From Alnus glutinosa (Eukaryota; Streptophyta; Magnoliopsida; Fagales; Betulaceae), in NCBI RefSeq assembly GCF_958979055.1, contig NC_084890.1, positions 744,001 through 808,000 of the forward strand: a DNA stretch of 64,000 nucleotides, given 5' to 3'. Shown here piece after piece: positions 23,421 through 35,385 of this stretch (position 1 is the first letter of the stretch; each line of letters begins with the position of its first letter). The position numbers were made by a program, and so were the translations under genes. The notes under the pieces are model-generated. The model had not been told where the DNA came from. It ran no database searches and was given only the letters and a program-made list of their open reading frames with translations.

Positions 23421-23939
23421 TACGTGGCAGGACTATGTTGGCAACTGCTTTATTTATTTATTTTTTAATTTTATAAATCACTTGTACGGTTCATTTACTA
23501 CCCACTAATTTGTGGACAACTCACAGCATTTTTTATTTTTTTTAAGTGGACAACTCACAAATCACACCATTTAATAATCCACCAAACACACCTACTGTGT
23601 GCTTTCTTTCATTACTTACCATCAATGCTTTTTTTAATTAAATCACATTTAAGGAATTGTTTTGAATTTTATTTTAAAAAAATTATAATTTTACAATTTT
23701 AAATCAAGGATAATATGTGCTTTTTTTAAAAACAAATAATTTTAAAAAATAAATTATAATTTCAAAGATAAAATTACAATTTAAACGAATATTTAACTAC
23801 ATTTTCAAATTATATATTTTAAAATTATTATTTTTATATCGCACTATTTAAAATTATAAGCCGAAAAGTACCCTAAACAATCAATTGATGGAGAATAGCA
23901 AGATGTTTTTTAATTGTTTTTGGACGGTGAGAAAGAGAA

Positions 23940-24610
23940 TCTGATCCACGCAAGAATATACCGCGCAGAGAGGTTGCTGTCCTGCTCCCTATGCTACCTG
24001 TACATGTATATACCTGTCACAACGCGCGTAAACGAGCGCGTGTACAGTTTCATATTATATGGACTTGTGATCTCCAAAAACTATAAAAGAATTATATATG
24101 GGTATAATGGGTAAAAAAAAAAAAAACTGTTTTGTTTTATCCATTCTAGGTTTTTTTTTACCTATTCTACCCCTGGCAGGGAAAAAATTATCCGTCGTGT
24201 ATAGGGGTAAAACGGGAAAAAAGTTTTTCCTATCATGAAAAAATTGGCTTAATTTTTTAGCCTCCTGCCAAAAATCTGACTTGCCAGTGCGCGCCAGAAA
24301 AGGGAGAGGGAGAAGGGGAAGGGGGAAGATAAATATGAGAATGGCATGGCCGTTGATTTAAGATTTGTCTTTTGGAAAACATCCTAACCGTACTTCTGAG
24401 GATTCAATTATGATGTAAATCACGTGTCTCGGCAATGGGAAAGTCACCATTTACCGATGCTTTTCTTTAAGAGAGCTCCTCCATTATGATACACGCAAGT
24501 ATTTTCCATCTCTTTCCTTTCAAAAACATGCCGCGCGGAAAGGTCGCTGTCGACTGTCCTATCCCTATGCTACTTGTATATATACCTGCGAGGCTGCGAC
24601 AACGCAGAGG
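23940..24610 (+). repeat. Local duplication upstream of segmental copy 2
   Basis: 'cacgcaagaatataccgcgc..aggttgctgtc..ctgctcc.tatgctacctgta' near 23,948-24,004 is repeated with changes near 24,492-24,585 ('gcaagtattttcc', 'gccgcgcggaaaggtcgctg'). GC-richer than the surroundings. No frame of interest. Confidence 0.5.
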
Positions 24611-24629
24611 TTCGAAATTTACTTTATAC

Positions 24630-27600
24630 GGGGAAGTCATGGATGACCCATCGTAAAAATGACTGTCAGTTACCTAAAAAAAAAAAAAAATGACTGTTAG
24701 TTTTGTACAGTGCAATAAATGAAGCCCGCTGTTATCTCTCTCCTGTCAGTTCAGCGGAGTGCAGACATTATTATTTATCACAGATGGGACGTAGCTTAAA
24801 GTCTCTTTTTCTTTTTATATTATTAATTGTATCTGTCTCATAAAATTTAATATTTATAAATGAAAAATATTCTAAACACTGAAACTTTCATTAATGCCAA
24901 CTAATATACGGATGCGATGTAGGCTGAAGTCTCTTTTCCTTTCCCTTAAATATTAATAAATGATTTTTTTTTTTTTATATTAACAAAATAAATACAATTT
25001 CAAACAGACGAATACGAAAGCTCTCATAATTTGATTAAATATATGCCAATAGTAATTATTAAATGTATTTGTAATAGGTTTGAATCAAAATATACAAAAA
25101 TACATGAATTCAAATATTTGTATAAAAATCAGTAAAATAAAATAACTATGTGTCCGTTCTAATTTTGTGAGATACAACATTTTTTAATTGTTAAATTATT
25201 AATTAATTGTTAATTTAGTATTTACCTTAACATTTGAAGATAAGTAATGATTTAACATATTAATAAAGCAAATTTTTTGAGTTTAAATCCTTCACTTTTT
25301 ATTTCATATTTCAGTTAAATCGTGTTGGTCTAAATTATTAAGAGAGAGTCGGTGACTAATGGAGATAAATGACTTACTTATTTTTTTTCATTTTTGGTAA
25401 ACCAATCATTTTTTATTAACTTGAATTTATAAGATAAATGGAATGATTTAATATGAATGAATAATTTCGTACTCAGCATTTGCCATATGATTTTGGTATA
25501 TATATATATATATATAAGAAGAGTGTTATTTTTATTTTATTTAATTAAAAGAAATATGACCCATAAACTTCCTTCTATTAGAAGACACAAGGAGTTCAAC
25601 ATTTACGTGAATTACATGTTTTCTCCTCCAATATCCATTATTATATCATTAAAAAAAAAAAATTGAAGCTCGCAAACCCGAATAAAATTTTCATTAAGTT
25701 GAGTTAGAAATTTTTTCAAACTTAATTTATTAAATCAACAAGTGTTCGAAATATATATAATTTTTACATGCATTTTTAAAAATGCGTATAAAACTATAAA
25801 TCGTATGTGAAGACATGTTGGCTCAATAAATAGGTGGGAGAAAATTCTTCAAAATGGGAATCAGGATGCAAACACAAAATTTATTCATTAGTTTGATAGT
25901 GGTCATTATAATTGGGAAAAAAAAAAAAAAAAAATCATATTCGGGGCTTAAATTTTTATCTGATTTGGATTTAGTTCTTAAGTTTTCAATTTAAAAAATA
26001 AGGTTCTTAGATTTTACCCAAATTTCAAATTAATCCCTCTATTACTTTACCGTCAAAGTGAACGATTTTTCATTTGTCACATTTGTTCATTTAACACTCT
26101 AGAGTTCATTTTAACACCCAATACAATGTCATTCAATATCCATGTCAGCGTCAAATTTAACAGTTTTTCATCTAATCTCAAATTTAGAAGATTAAGATGA
26201 CAAATAATATGATTTTTGTTTCTAGAGTTAGGTCTTCTTTGTTTGGATGACTTGTCGCTTAATGATGTTTTATTGATATTAAGTGTTAATATAGATAATA
26301 ATGTCTCAATTGAAACACACGTGAAATATGACAAATTATTAATTTAAAAAAAAAAATCAAATGATCTATTTAAAATTAATGTAAAATTTAAGAATCATAT
26401 TCTTAAAATTAAATACTTAAGCACTAAATTCAAATAAGACAAGAATTTAAGAACTAAATATAATTTTTTTTTCTTATAATTAAGTTAATTAGTTGTCGAC
26501 GTTTTTGTGAAATATTTATATATTTTATATATTCTTTTTTCTTGGAAACGTTGAACTAGAAAGACTCCAGTCACTCAACAACAAAAGTTCACGTTCATCA
26601 TGTCAATTTGATAAATATCTCCTTGGCTGATCTACCACCAGCTAGCGCGTGGATTTTACGATGGAACTGATCAATAGTGATTTTAGAAAATAAAAAAAAA
26701 AAAAAAAAAAAAAATAGAAGAAAAAATAGATAAAGGCCTTGTTTGAAATCCCCATTCCCCTTCCCTCCCCTTCCCTTCACTTCTCCCAAAAAATATCAAT
26801 TTCAAAATATTTTTACTTTTTTCACTTTTTATATCACATCAACACTTTTTTTATTACTTTTTAAATAAAAAACTCACTACAATACAAATTTTTTTCACTT
26901 TTTCATATAAATTATTTCAACTTTATATCACATCAATCATATTTTTTAATCATTAAAAAAAAATTCCAAAGGAAAGGGAAAGGGAAAGGGGATTTCAAAC
27001 GGGCCAAAGACTGGAAGTTCATTCTCTGATATTAAAGGTTGAAAAGAGAGATTTGGGTGCACAAAGGCCAAAGCTCCATAAAAAGGATACTGACATTTTC
27101 AACGTACAAGAGTCGGTCCCTTTCTCTCTGATATGGTGTTCTTTATCTTCTGAAACAAGAAAGATCCCGGGAGATATCTGCGCTTTAAAGGACAACCTGC
27201 GGATCAAGAAGCCCTGGCAGACAGAAAAGATTCCGTCGACCAAGACGATCAATAGACGGAAAAAGACGGAATGCTTGTTATTATCTTTGTGTTTTCTTTT
27301 AAAAAAAAAAATGGATATAATTTTTAAAATTTTAATTAATTATTATTTAATTTTAATTCAATAATAATTTTAAGAGTTATATTAATTTTGAGGATAAAAA
27401 AAAATATAAATAAAATATGTAGTATTACTAATAAGACGACAAAAAAAAAAAAAAAACTAAAGAGGAACGACTTATTAAATAAAAAAGAAATTAATATTTT
27501 TAATTAGTTAAAATAGCAAACGTTGGTAGATATATAGTCTCATACTCTATGTTGCACAATGGCCAATGCCGAGGAACAAAGCCCCTAATGAGCCGGTCCT

Positions 27601-27955
27601 AAGTTTTGTTGAAATTTCCAACCCTATTTCATTTCATTCAATTGGAGCATTGGTAATTAAGGATGGTGGCCGTAAAAGCAAACCGCCTCAAATAATCAAA
27701 TTACAGTAGGCAAATTTGGTCTTTCTCATTTACCTACGCAATAGAAGCATAGGGCATCCATGAAAAATAATGCCACCTATTTTTATTGGCATGTAATTAA
27801 TGTAAGGTAAATAAGATGTATACTTCAGTATTCTTCTTATGCAACCCTCATAAAATATGGTGAAGTAAAAACTGTATTAATTGACGTGCTTTAATTTTTT
27901 GGACAAATGAATTACAATGAAATGTCAATTACTTGATCAAAATAAAAAATATAAA
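24630..27955 (+). repeat. Segmental duplication I, copy 2 (partner 300-4,305)
   Basis: Collinear with copy 1 from 'ggatgacccatcgtaaaaatg' to 'aatgtcaattacttgatc'. It lacks the foldback insertion found at 2,850-3,668 in copy 1 but carries its own Tourist-like MITE at 26,735-27,005. Divergence between copies looks like 10 percent or more by eye, so the duplication is not recent. Confidence 0.85.
26735..27005. mobile_element. Tourist-like (PIF/Harbinger) MITE with 3-bp duplication
   Basis: It begins GGCCTTGTTTGAAATCCCC and ends GGGGATTTCAAACGGGCC, with AAA on both sides (26,732-26,734 and 27,006-27,008). The empty site is preserved in copy 1 of the segmental duplication at about 3,738 ('gataaagacaggaag'), which proves insertion and fixes the boundaries. 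271 bp, AT-rich, no coding. Confidence 0.88.
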
Positions 27956-27959
27956 TATA

Positions 27960-29180
27960 AATCATTTAAAATACGATTCTTGTTTGCACAAGCAGATGTG
28001 GTTATAAAAATTCTTATCCATATATGCAAATGTGAATAACAATTTTAGAATATATGAATGTAGTTAATAATGATATCCACGTACATTATATATTTTATTT
28101 AATAAATTCACGAAAGGCATGTAAAGTGACTTTTTATAGATTTGATTGTTTTTGCAAGGGCATTTTAATTGTGAACCATTAAGTTAGCGACAATATATAT
28201 TCCAGTTAATAAGTACCCAACCCAAAAAATAAAAAAGTTAATAAAATTGGGGGCCAATTTGCAGTCTATTTATTGATACGAGTATGGAAATGAAAATGTT
28301 GGTAGTGGATAAATTTTGAAGGGCTCTCGAAGAGATATATATATATATATATATATATATGATTTGGATATGTAAATAAAATGATAAAACGACATTAAAG
28401 CCTTTCTTGAATATTAGATTAAATGTTAAGAAAACAAATTAAAAATTGTTCAATATATACTTTTAATTACTAATTATGGATTGTCACCTTAATTTAGTAA
28501 ATGTTTTAGTAGCGTTGCTTGCTACATGTTTTTGTAGTCGTTTGTCTTCAATCTCTTCTAGGCATGGTGTAAACTGTAAAGGCATAAAAAGATAATTTCA
28601 TTGATAGGAAAATCTCTTACAATACGTACGGACGTATATCAGATAGAGAAATGCTTGGTTGTACACTCTCATCCCACCCCTATCCCACCCGTGTGTACCT
28701 GGACCAATAATGTGAGAGATAGTCAATGATATTTCTTGGGATTGGTTTGTTGACCATCCTCAGCTTGTTGCGGAACAGTTGTTCTCAATGATTTCCTGAT
28801 ACTGGTACTATAAAACGATTTATGATCTATTTATTAAGGCATTCACAGAACTCTTCATTTTAAATTTTCTACTAAAATTTGATACAAAATTCAAAATTCA
28901 AAATTCAAAATTCAAAAAAAAAAAAAACTCATTTCATCAAATTCTTTATAATTTTTTTATTTTTTATTTTGGCTCATTTCAGAATTTCACTCTAAATTTA
29001 GTTCAAAATTTGCATGAGCTATTCAATATTTTAATCATTTTTTAGAATTTATCTTTCATTTCACTTCACTTTTCATTCATAAGAATTTCAGAAAATTAGT
29101 AGTGCCTTGAAAGTTTGGAAAATTATGCAAACAATTTTCAAAACAATTTTATTTTATTTTATTTATTTATTTGTTTTTAA
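27960..29180. other. Intergenic DNA without recognisable gene
   Basis: AT-rich spacer with a short AT microsatellite (28,336-28,361), a small direct repeat of 'aaaattcaaaattc' near 28,890 and no frame resembling a protein family. Confidence 0.5.
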
Positions 29181-29500
29181 TGTGATTTGAAGTTTAGAAG
29201 TATTTTTGGGTAGTCCATATATGAAGAAAAAAAAAAAAAAATCTCTAAGTGCCCTGGCCTAACCTAAAGTGTTCAATTATCATCAGTTTTAATTTGTTTT
29301 TCCATTTTCTTTCCGAGACATGAGATATCAAATTTTAGATTTGCAACCCACTAGGTTTGAGCTAATATTTGGTACGTTAATAGTGCATCTTAACTCAGAG
29401 ATTCAAGTTTAAGTGCCCCATTTGATCACTATCTGCCAATTGATGATATATATTACAAAGAAGATCCATACAATATCACCTCTTTTTCTTTTCGACGACC

Positions 29501-29533
<33 letters not shown>

Positions 29534-29816
29534 AGCACAAAAGAAAATAGGGAGATAACAAAGCGTGGGAGTACAAATTAATTTAAACGTTCCATAAAAC
29601 AAAAGATAAAAGTCATCTGATGTGCATATTTTAACCCTATCAAATAGAAATTTAAAGGCTAATAATAAGATATTAACAGGACGTAAAAAAAACGACAAAC
29701 TTAATTATTTTAATGCTTCCCTCACACAAGCATCCATTCCATGCATATATATAATAAATCAAGAATAACAGAAATGCTTTGTCACTTTGTGTTAGTCATA
29801 CAATATTTATTATATT

Positions 29817-29940
29817 AATTAGAGGAAAAAAAATGTCACGTGTCACAAATCGGTTTGTAAGAAATTTTCTATAATCCACATATAATAAGAAGATTGTCTA
29901 AAATTGTGACACGTGACATTTTTTCCTCCTCCTATGTGTC
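29817..29940. mobile_element. Hairpin MITE
   Basis: 'aggaaaaaaaatgtcacgtg' (29,822) mirrors 'cacgtgacattttttcct' (29,911), with inner 'gtgtcaca' and 'tgtgacac' pairs. About 120 bp with AT-rich centre. Confidence 0.6.
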
Positions 29941-30019
29941 CGTTGCTCTTAGTGAAACGTTGAAGCTATTAGTGAAATAACCATTTCTACACTTTCTTTT
30001 GTATTTAGCATTCCACTTT

Positions 30020-31120
30020 TAAGGCAATTATTACATGTGAAAACACCAGGCAAGCAACGTGGGTTCGTTCAATTTATCTTTAATTGGGGTAGCTTAATCG
30101 ATTAAGGATCACACCTTTTGAAGCAAAAGTCATTACACTAATTCGAATCCCCCCTCACACCTCTTGTGTGGACATGTCAAAAAAAAAAAAAAAACTAAAT
30201 TTTCCAAATATTTGTTAGGTTGGGTGAACAAAATATTTGACTTCCTTGGAGCATAGTCCTCCAAACAAACAGGCGGTATGTTTTACCTAGCAATTTCCAA
30301 TGCTTTTTTTTTTTCTTGGTAATAGTCGTTTCTAAATATTATTTGAGAATTTTGTTTGACCCGAATACAACGCATGTTTTCACAAATATTTTGAACCATA
30401 TGTAAAAACTAAAGAAAACATAAATCAATGAATGTCTTTATGCAATTTACTAAAATTCAAGTAGTAAGTGTTTATTTTTTGCTATACTTAGTCTTATTTC
30501 AATATTAAGATGATGCATGAAACAATGAATCGCAATTGATATGCAACTCTCATGAACATATAGTGATTTTTGTTTGTGCCAAACGATAGCAAAAATTGTG
30601 GTACCCATACATTCATATGTGATGGTTTTTGTTTGCTTTTGTTCACATTGCATTGGATTATGTATCCAACAGGCAATGGTCACAATATAATCCTATCTCC
30701 AAAATCTTACGAATTTTATTGAAATAGAAGAAAGTATACAAAAAGACAATTTTTTCTAATGTATTAGTATTTTATCATTTTCGGTTTGTCTTTATTAACT
30801 GTGGTTCTATTCCCCTGTTTCTGTTTTTTTGTTCTTATTTTCAGTTCTAATTTATATATCATTTTTAATTTATGTTCTAAAAGTAGTTTCTTTATATATA
30901 TAAAGATGGTAAAAAAAAAAAAAAAAAAAATCTCTATGTCAAAGGACTTCTTCCTATCCCTATTAATTTATTTGGAATAGGGAAAAGTATATAGAAAAAA
31001 ATATTTATTTTATATTATATTATTATTTTCCATTTTCCATTTTTTGTTTCTGTTTTTATTTTCTGTGATTTTCTTATTCCTTTCCATTGTTTTTCCTTCT
31101 AATTTATATATATATTTTTT
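30020..31120 (-). repeat. Inverted segmental duplication, copy 2 (partner 11,450-12,600)
   Basis: Reverse complement of 11,450-12,600 with collinear landmarks ('gcaatggtcacaatataatcc' at 30,672; 'gtgggttcgttcaattt' at 30,059). It carries a private SINE (30,085-30,194) and an expanded AT microsatellite (31,163-31,211) at its outer edge. Confidence 0.8.
30085..30194 (+). mobile_element. tRNA-derived SINE
   Basis: It contains a box A-like 'tagcttaatcga' (30,090), a box B-like 'attcgaatcc' (30,141) at polymerase III spacing, and ends in A16 (30,179-30,194). The paralogous inverted copy at 12,530-12,560 lacks it, so it is an insertion. The cloverleaf cannot be completed, so it is not a working tRNA gene. 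About 110 bp. Confidence 0.65.
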
Positions 31121-31168
31121 GAATGAGTATTCAGTTGAATTTTTTTGCCGGGGCCATGTATTAGCATT

Positions 31169-31213
<45 letters not shown>

Positions 31214-31319
31214 CCAGAGTTGTTTTGTCTTTGTGGGTTTGATTTAGTAAGTAGCATTCATACACTCATTTTCTTGTCTTTGGAAGGATAAGAGTTAATG
31301 ATATATTTTGTTGTTATTT

Positions 31320-32312
31320 GTGAGAGAAACATGAGTAATTTTATTAGTACATTAAGTGTCTATTAAGTATTTATAAAAAAATGAAGTGATTTTTAAAATT
31401 ACTATTAAGTGTATAATTGATTAAATGGTGATTTTAAAAGCCATTTTTTTTTTTTATGAACACTTAATAAATACTTATGCTCCGTTTGTTTTGACGTAAA
31501 ATAGTTTCCGTCGTAAAATGGTTACAGGGAAATCATTTTTCTGGAAAATATTTTTTGCCGAAAGCATTTTTCGGTGTTTGGCGCGTACAGAAAATCACAA
31601 ATATTTTTCATTCAATCATATTAATCTATAAAAATTAATTTTTATTCAAAACATATAAATATTAATATAAAATAATATAAAAATCATCGATGACGATATT
31701 CGGTCACTGACCGACAAGATTCTGACTATTTTTACTTGATTCCGGCTAATATAGCCAGAATTCGAGATAAAGGCTGGAATCCGGACAGTTTTGTCGGAAT
31801 CTGGGATAGCTGGATTCCGGCGAAAGTGGCGGGTTCGGGCAGTTTCGCTAGAATCCGGCCGAAAACCGGCCTCTCTGGCCAGATCCAGCCAGATGGCCGG
31901 AATCCGGCCGGTTTGGCTAGATCCGGCCAGATTGGTCACCGGAATCTGGCTGACCTGATTCCGGTGAAGGTGGCCGGATTCCGTTGCTAGATTCCGGCGA
32001 CATTAACCGAATGTTGTCGGATTCCGATACCGGCAATATTTCGATGGTGGTCGGCTGCTTGAACGTGAAGGTCGACTATGCCGTTTAAAATAGATCGACA
32101 GCGTCTGGCGTTTTCGGAAAACTATTTATGCTTTTAAAAAGCGTAAATTATTTTTTGAAATTTACTAAGTATTTTTGGTCAAACAAAAATCATTTTCCGG
32201 TTGACTATTATTTTCGCCCCTACCAAACACCGAAAAATGCCGAAATCATTTTCCAAAAATCATTTTATGCCGAAACAAACAGAGCATTAATGTACTAATA
32301 AAATTATCCGAG
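31320..32312. mobile_element. MITE split by a second transposon (nested insertion)
   Basis: The left half (31,320-31,477) contains 'attttattagtacattaagtg' and the right remnant (32,287-32,312) contains 'taatgtactaataaaatt', its inverted copy. The inner element at 31,478-32,286 interrupts the right arm. Removing it restores a continuous inverted repeat. Original MITE about 180 bp. Confidence 0.75.
31478..32286. mobile_element. 809-bp TIR transposon, TTA target duplication, no transposase
   Basis: It starts TGCTCCGTTTGTTTTGACG and ends GCCGAAACAAACAGAGCA (inverted). TTA flanks it at 31,475-31,477 and 32,287-32,289. The 3-bp TTA duplication points to PIF/Harbinger, though the TIR is not the canonical GGCC type. 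The core (31,735-32,040) is GC-rich and made of repeats of 'gattccgg', 'ccggaatc' and 'ggccagat'. Non-autonomous. Confidence 0.75.
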
Positions 32313-32356
32313 AAACATTAAGTTGTACACGTTTTTATTCCTTATGTTTCACCATT

Positions 32357-32545
32357 CTACGTGGATCTCTCCTAATTTGGGTGGTTAGGAGGGAAGGCTG
32401 CCCTATGTTCCGCGGATTTGAGGGTTACCCAATACCCACCTCATACTCTCATAGGCATCTTTTCTTTTTGGATCAGCTCTTAAGAGGGAGGCCCATGAAT
32501 ACTTTTTATTCGTTTTCCTTGTTCAGGGGATTCGACATAAATGTA
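32357..32545 (+). repeat. Copy of the F-box 5' flank (partner 6,345-6,555)
   Basis: Same order of words as the F-box upstream region, but the next 330 bp are unrelated and encode no F-box. The following 32,560-32,870 segment is GC-richer with a 67-codon plus frame that I do not recognise. Confidence 0.7.
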
Positions 32546-32970
32546 GACATTCTTCCTTCCTCGTAGGTCGCATGGGAAAAAGGGGATTCTCTACACACTA
32601 GAGCCGCATGTAGGTCCAATGGTGAATCTGGGCTTTTATGGGCTTTAATCCTGGGCCGGGAGCACTCGTTGTGGGCCCTGCATTCGGGTACACCATTCTT
32701 TGATTCTCGTTCGACCCTCATATCGTCGAAAAGGCTGGGGAACCAACTAAAGAAGCCGAAAAGGATAGCTCTTGATTCTCTCTCTATTGCTCTGTTATTG
32801 GAACTCACTTTCCTGCGAAGGACGAAAGTGTATCTTCTCGTTAATGAGCTGATGAACAAACTTTTGGGTTAATTTAGGTGTGTCATTTTTTTATATTATT
32901 TTTAAACATAATTTTTTTCATATCGGTTTGAAAGAAATTTTTTTCAATTCATTCTATAAGTGTCTTTTAA

Positions 32971-33024
<54 letters not shown>

Positions 33025-33092
33025 TTTCAATTCATTCTATAAGTGTCTTTTAACATGTGAAATATATATATATATTTATATACACACATATA

Positions 33093-33638
33093 TGTTGTTA
33101 CAGTCTCCGTTTTGGTGATGCGTTTGCTCCTGGTTGGATCCTCCCTCCGGATTCTTCAAGAATTATACAAAATGAGCAAACCTAAGGGACCCTTCCGGGG
33201 GTCCCTTCCGATGCCTAAGTTAGCTTCTTGCTTAAAAGAGTCTGTTTCTCTCTCTAAAAAATTCAGTCTCCTTTTACATACCAGCTAAGCCTTCTATTTA
33301 TAGGCTCTCTGAATTGCCTTGCGTGTGTATGGTCCCATTTCTCTTTGATTTCCAACCACTCATCATAAGGTGAACAGTGACAACAACTAGGCGCGGTGCT
33401 CAAGATTGACGCCTAGTCAATCTCCTGACTTGATTTGATAAGGTTCATAAATGCTACAAATTCTAATAAATGTTGAGGATCTTGGTTATACTTGATCTGT
33501 ATACAATATGAGATCTACTGAGCATTTTCAACCTATACCCAACCCAAGGGTATATCCCGAGCGCGTGTTCTAGGGTTGTACAATCCGAGTGCCCAATCCG
33601 GGCTCACCTATCCTAAGGGGTAATTAATTTCCCCAACA
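33093..33638. mobile_element. Solo LTR with ATATA target duplication
   Basis: It starts TGTTGTTACAG and ends CCCCAACA, giving TGTTG..CAACA ends. ATATA duplicates stand at 33,088-33,092 and 33,639-33,643. Inside are 'tcccttccgatgcctaag', a 'ctatttataggct' TATA-like word and no coding frame. No internal region or second LTR is present, so it is a solo LTR left by recombination. The flank is AT-repetitive, which weakens the duplication evidence slightly. Related to the LTR at 57,104. Confidence 0.82.
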
Positions 33639-33643
33639 ATATA

Positions 33644-34950
33644 TATTTTACGTTCTTTAATGGCCATTAACTCTCCTTCTACAAACTTTGGAACCCAAAC
33701 ATATTAAGAACACGTGCCATTTATTGGAGTAGATTGAAAGAAAATTATGTCTACTATTTTAAAATTATGAATACCGAGAAAATTAATGTCTTTCAGTTAT
33801 TTACTAGAATTTGACATAATTAAGGCTGGTGATTGTGATAGATTATTTATTAGACTCATATGATAAAATAAAAATTAGGCTATCTAACTACTTATTCGGT
33901 CATGTGAATCTCATAAAAAAATTCGGACAAATTATTATAGATGATCTTAATCCATTTGAAAAAAGATTACCAATCTCAAGTTGAGCCCAATCAAGAGCTG
34001 CCCCGGCAGCTCGGATAGGCTCGGTAACTCCAGGTCGGCTCGAATTCAGACATTTGCCCAGCCCTAGTAGCATACAACGTTGAATAGAAATATTTGGTGG
34101 ATGTATAAGCCTAAGAGTAGGTGGCCGGGGGGGGGGGGGGGGGGGGGGGGGGGCGTGGTGGGGAATGAAAACAGAAGAACCTCCTTGGCTGCACATCTGA
34201 AGCGATTCTTGTCTGCTTGAACCGACTTGAGTTATCCTCTATCCCATCAAATGTGATACCAAAAAACAAAATGGAACAATGTCATTCTTTTTGGGTTGGC
34301 AAGCATATCTATAAGGCTTTTATTATATAATATATTAGGCTAAGATGAGAATCCTTTTGCTAAAACAGAAACCCTTGAAAGTTATCCTTTTCATTAAACA
34401 AAGTCCAAAAAGAATCAAAATGGCCGGCCAAGATAACTCTCAATTCTTCTTTGATTCCATAAACACAAAGGAGAATTAAAAGAAAGTTATTCCTTTCCTA
34501 AATTCTAATCTTCATATAAATTGAAAAATGACCCATTGGTAAGCGACAAGGCAACCCAACAATCAAGCAAGTTGATAAACAATCTATGTCAAAAAACATT
34601 CCATTGCACTGACTAATCTGCCCTTCTACCATTCTGAATTACAAGTGCCCTCGGGTAATTAATTTGGATAAATTACTTGAAAGCATTTACTCGAGATTTA
34701 CCCGTACCTTAGCGGAAGATGATTCAAAAAAAATATTTAATTTCATCTGACGGTGTATATGTTGATTTTCTTCTTTTAGTTTAACCTCCTTTTGACAATC
34801 TTTTACTAGTTTAACCATGTGATCCTTTTGACATGTCAGCAGAAGGGTATTTTGGTGACCAACGAATAAATGAGATCAAGAGAGGAATAATTTAGGACAC
34901 AACATCAGCAAGAAAATAGGTAGCAGATTGGCCGACCAAACTTTGAAAGT
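33644..34950. other. Intergenic DNA with a G27 homopolymer
   Basis: No gene recognised. A run of 27 G lies at 34,127-34,153. The region immediately before the small membrane-protein gene (34,750-34,950) is ordinary AT-rich promoter-like DNA. Confidence 0.5.
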
Positions 34951-35045
34951 TATTGAAACCATCATATCCAGCAGAGGAATCGGGGATATATAAATATATA
35001 ACCATACTCCCAAACATGAACCTCAAGAAGACATATATAACAACT

Positions 35046-35067
35046 CTCTCTCTCTCTCTCTCTCTCT
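35046..35067 (+). promoter_or_regulatory. (CT)n tract in the leader of the small membrane-protein gene
   Basis: A CT dinucleotide run about 30 bp before the start codon. CT/GA repeats in 5' UTRs are common at plant promoters. Together with AT-rich TATA-like words at 34,988-35,001 it supports transcription of the following frame. Confidence 0.45.
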
Positions 35068-35094
35068 GGAGTTGTAATTCTAATCCAAGAAGCC

Positions 35095-35385
35095 ATGGAT
35101 GTCCCAGAGAAGCTTATGCAGTACAGATATCATTTCACCATAGCTGTCATTATTTCAGTGGTCCTTTCCTTACTGTTGTATGGAGCCCCTCGGCTTGTCA
35201 CCATCCTGGCCTACTTTTGGCCTCTCTTTGCCTCCACAGCTGTGTTCTTGGTGGCAATAGTAGCCTTTGGCGGCCCTTCTCAGTTGGCAATCGATCGAGC
35301 TCACGGTGAAAAAGCAGGCGAAGGGATCCTGGATTATGTTCAAGGCCGACCAGAACATACTGAACAGCCTCAAAAATTGGAGTAA
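35095..35385 (+). CDS. Small two-helix membrane protein, plant-specific
   Basis: A 96-residue single-exon frame. Residues 1-13 are polar. Two hydrophobic segments follow at about 14-31 (FTIAVIISVVLSLLLYG) and 34-59 (a longer helix with LVTILAYFWPLFASTAVFLV), then a short acidic and polar tail from about residue 62. There is no cleavable signal-peptide pattern, so it is likely a hairpin-like integral membrane protein. Similar small proteins of unknown function are widespread in angiosperms, but I cannot name a family or activity. The start is preceded by 'agaagccATGG', a good plant start context, and by a CT-rich leader. The frame is compact, with balanced composition unlike the transposon by-products nearby. 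Confidence 0.72.
   Translation: MDVPEKLMQYRYHFTIAVIISVVLSLLLYGAPRLVTILAYFWPLFASTAVFLVAIVAFGGPSQLAIDRAHGEKAGEGILDYVQGRPEHTEQPQKLE

Noticed and set aside
30085..30194. A possible tRNA gene (box A and box B present)
   Set aside because: No closed acceptor stem or anticodon arm, an A tail follows, and the paralogous site lacks it: a SINE.
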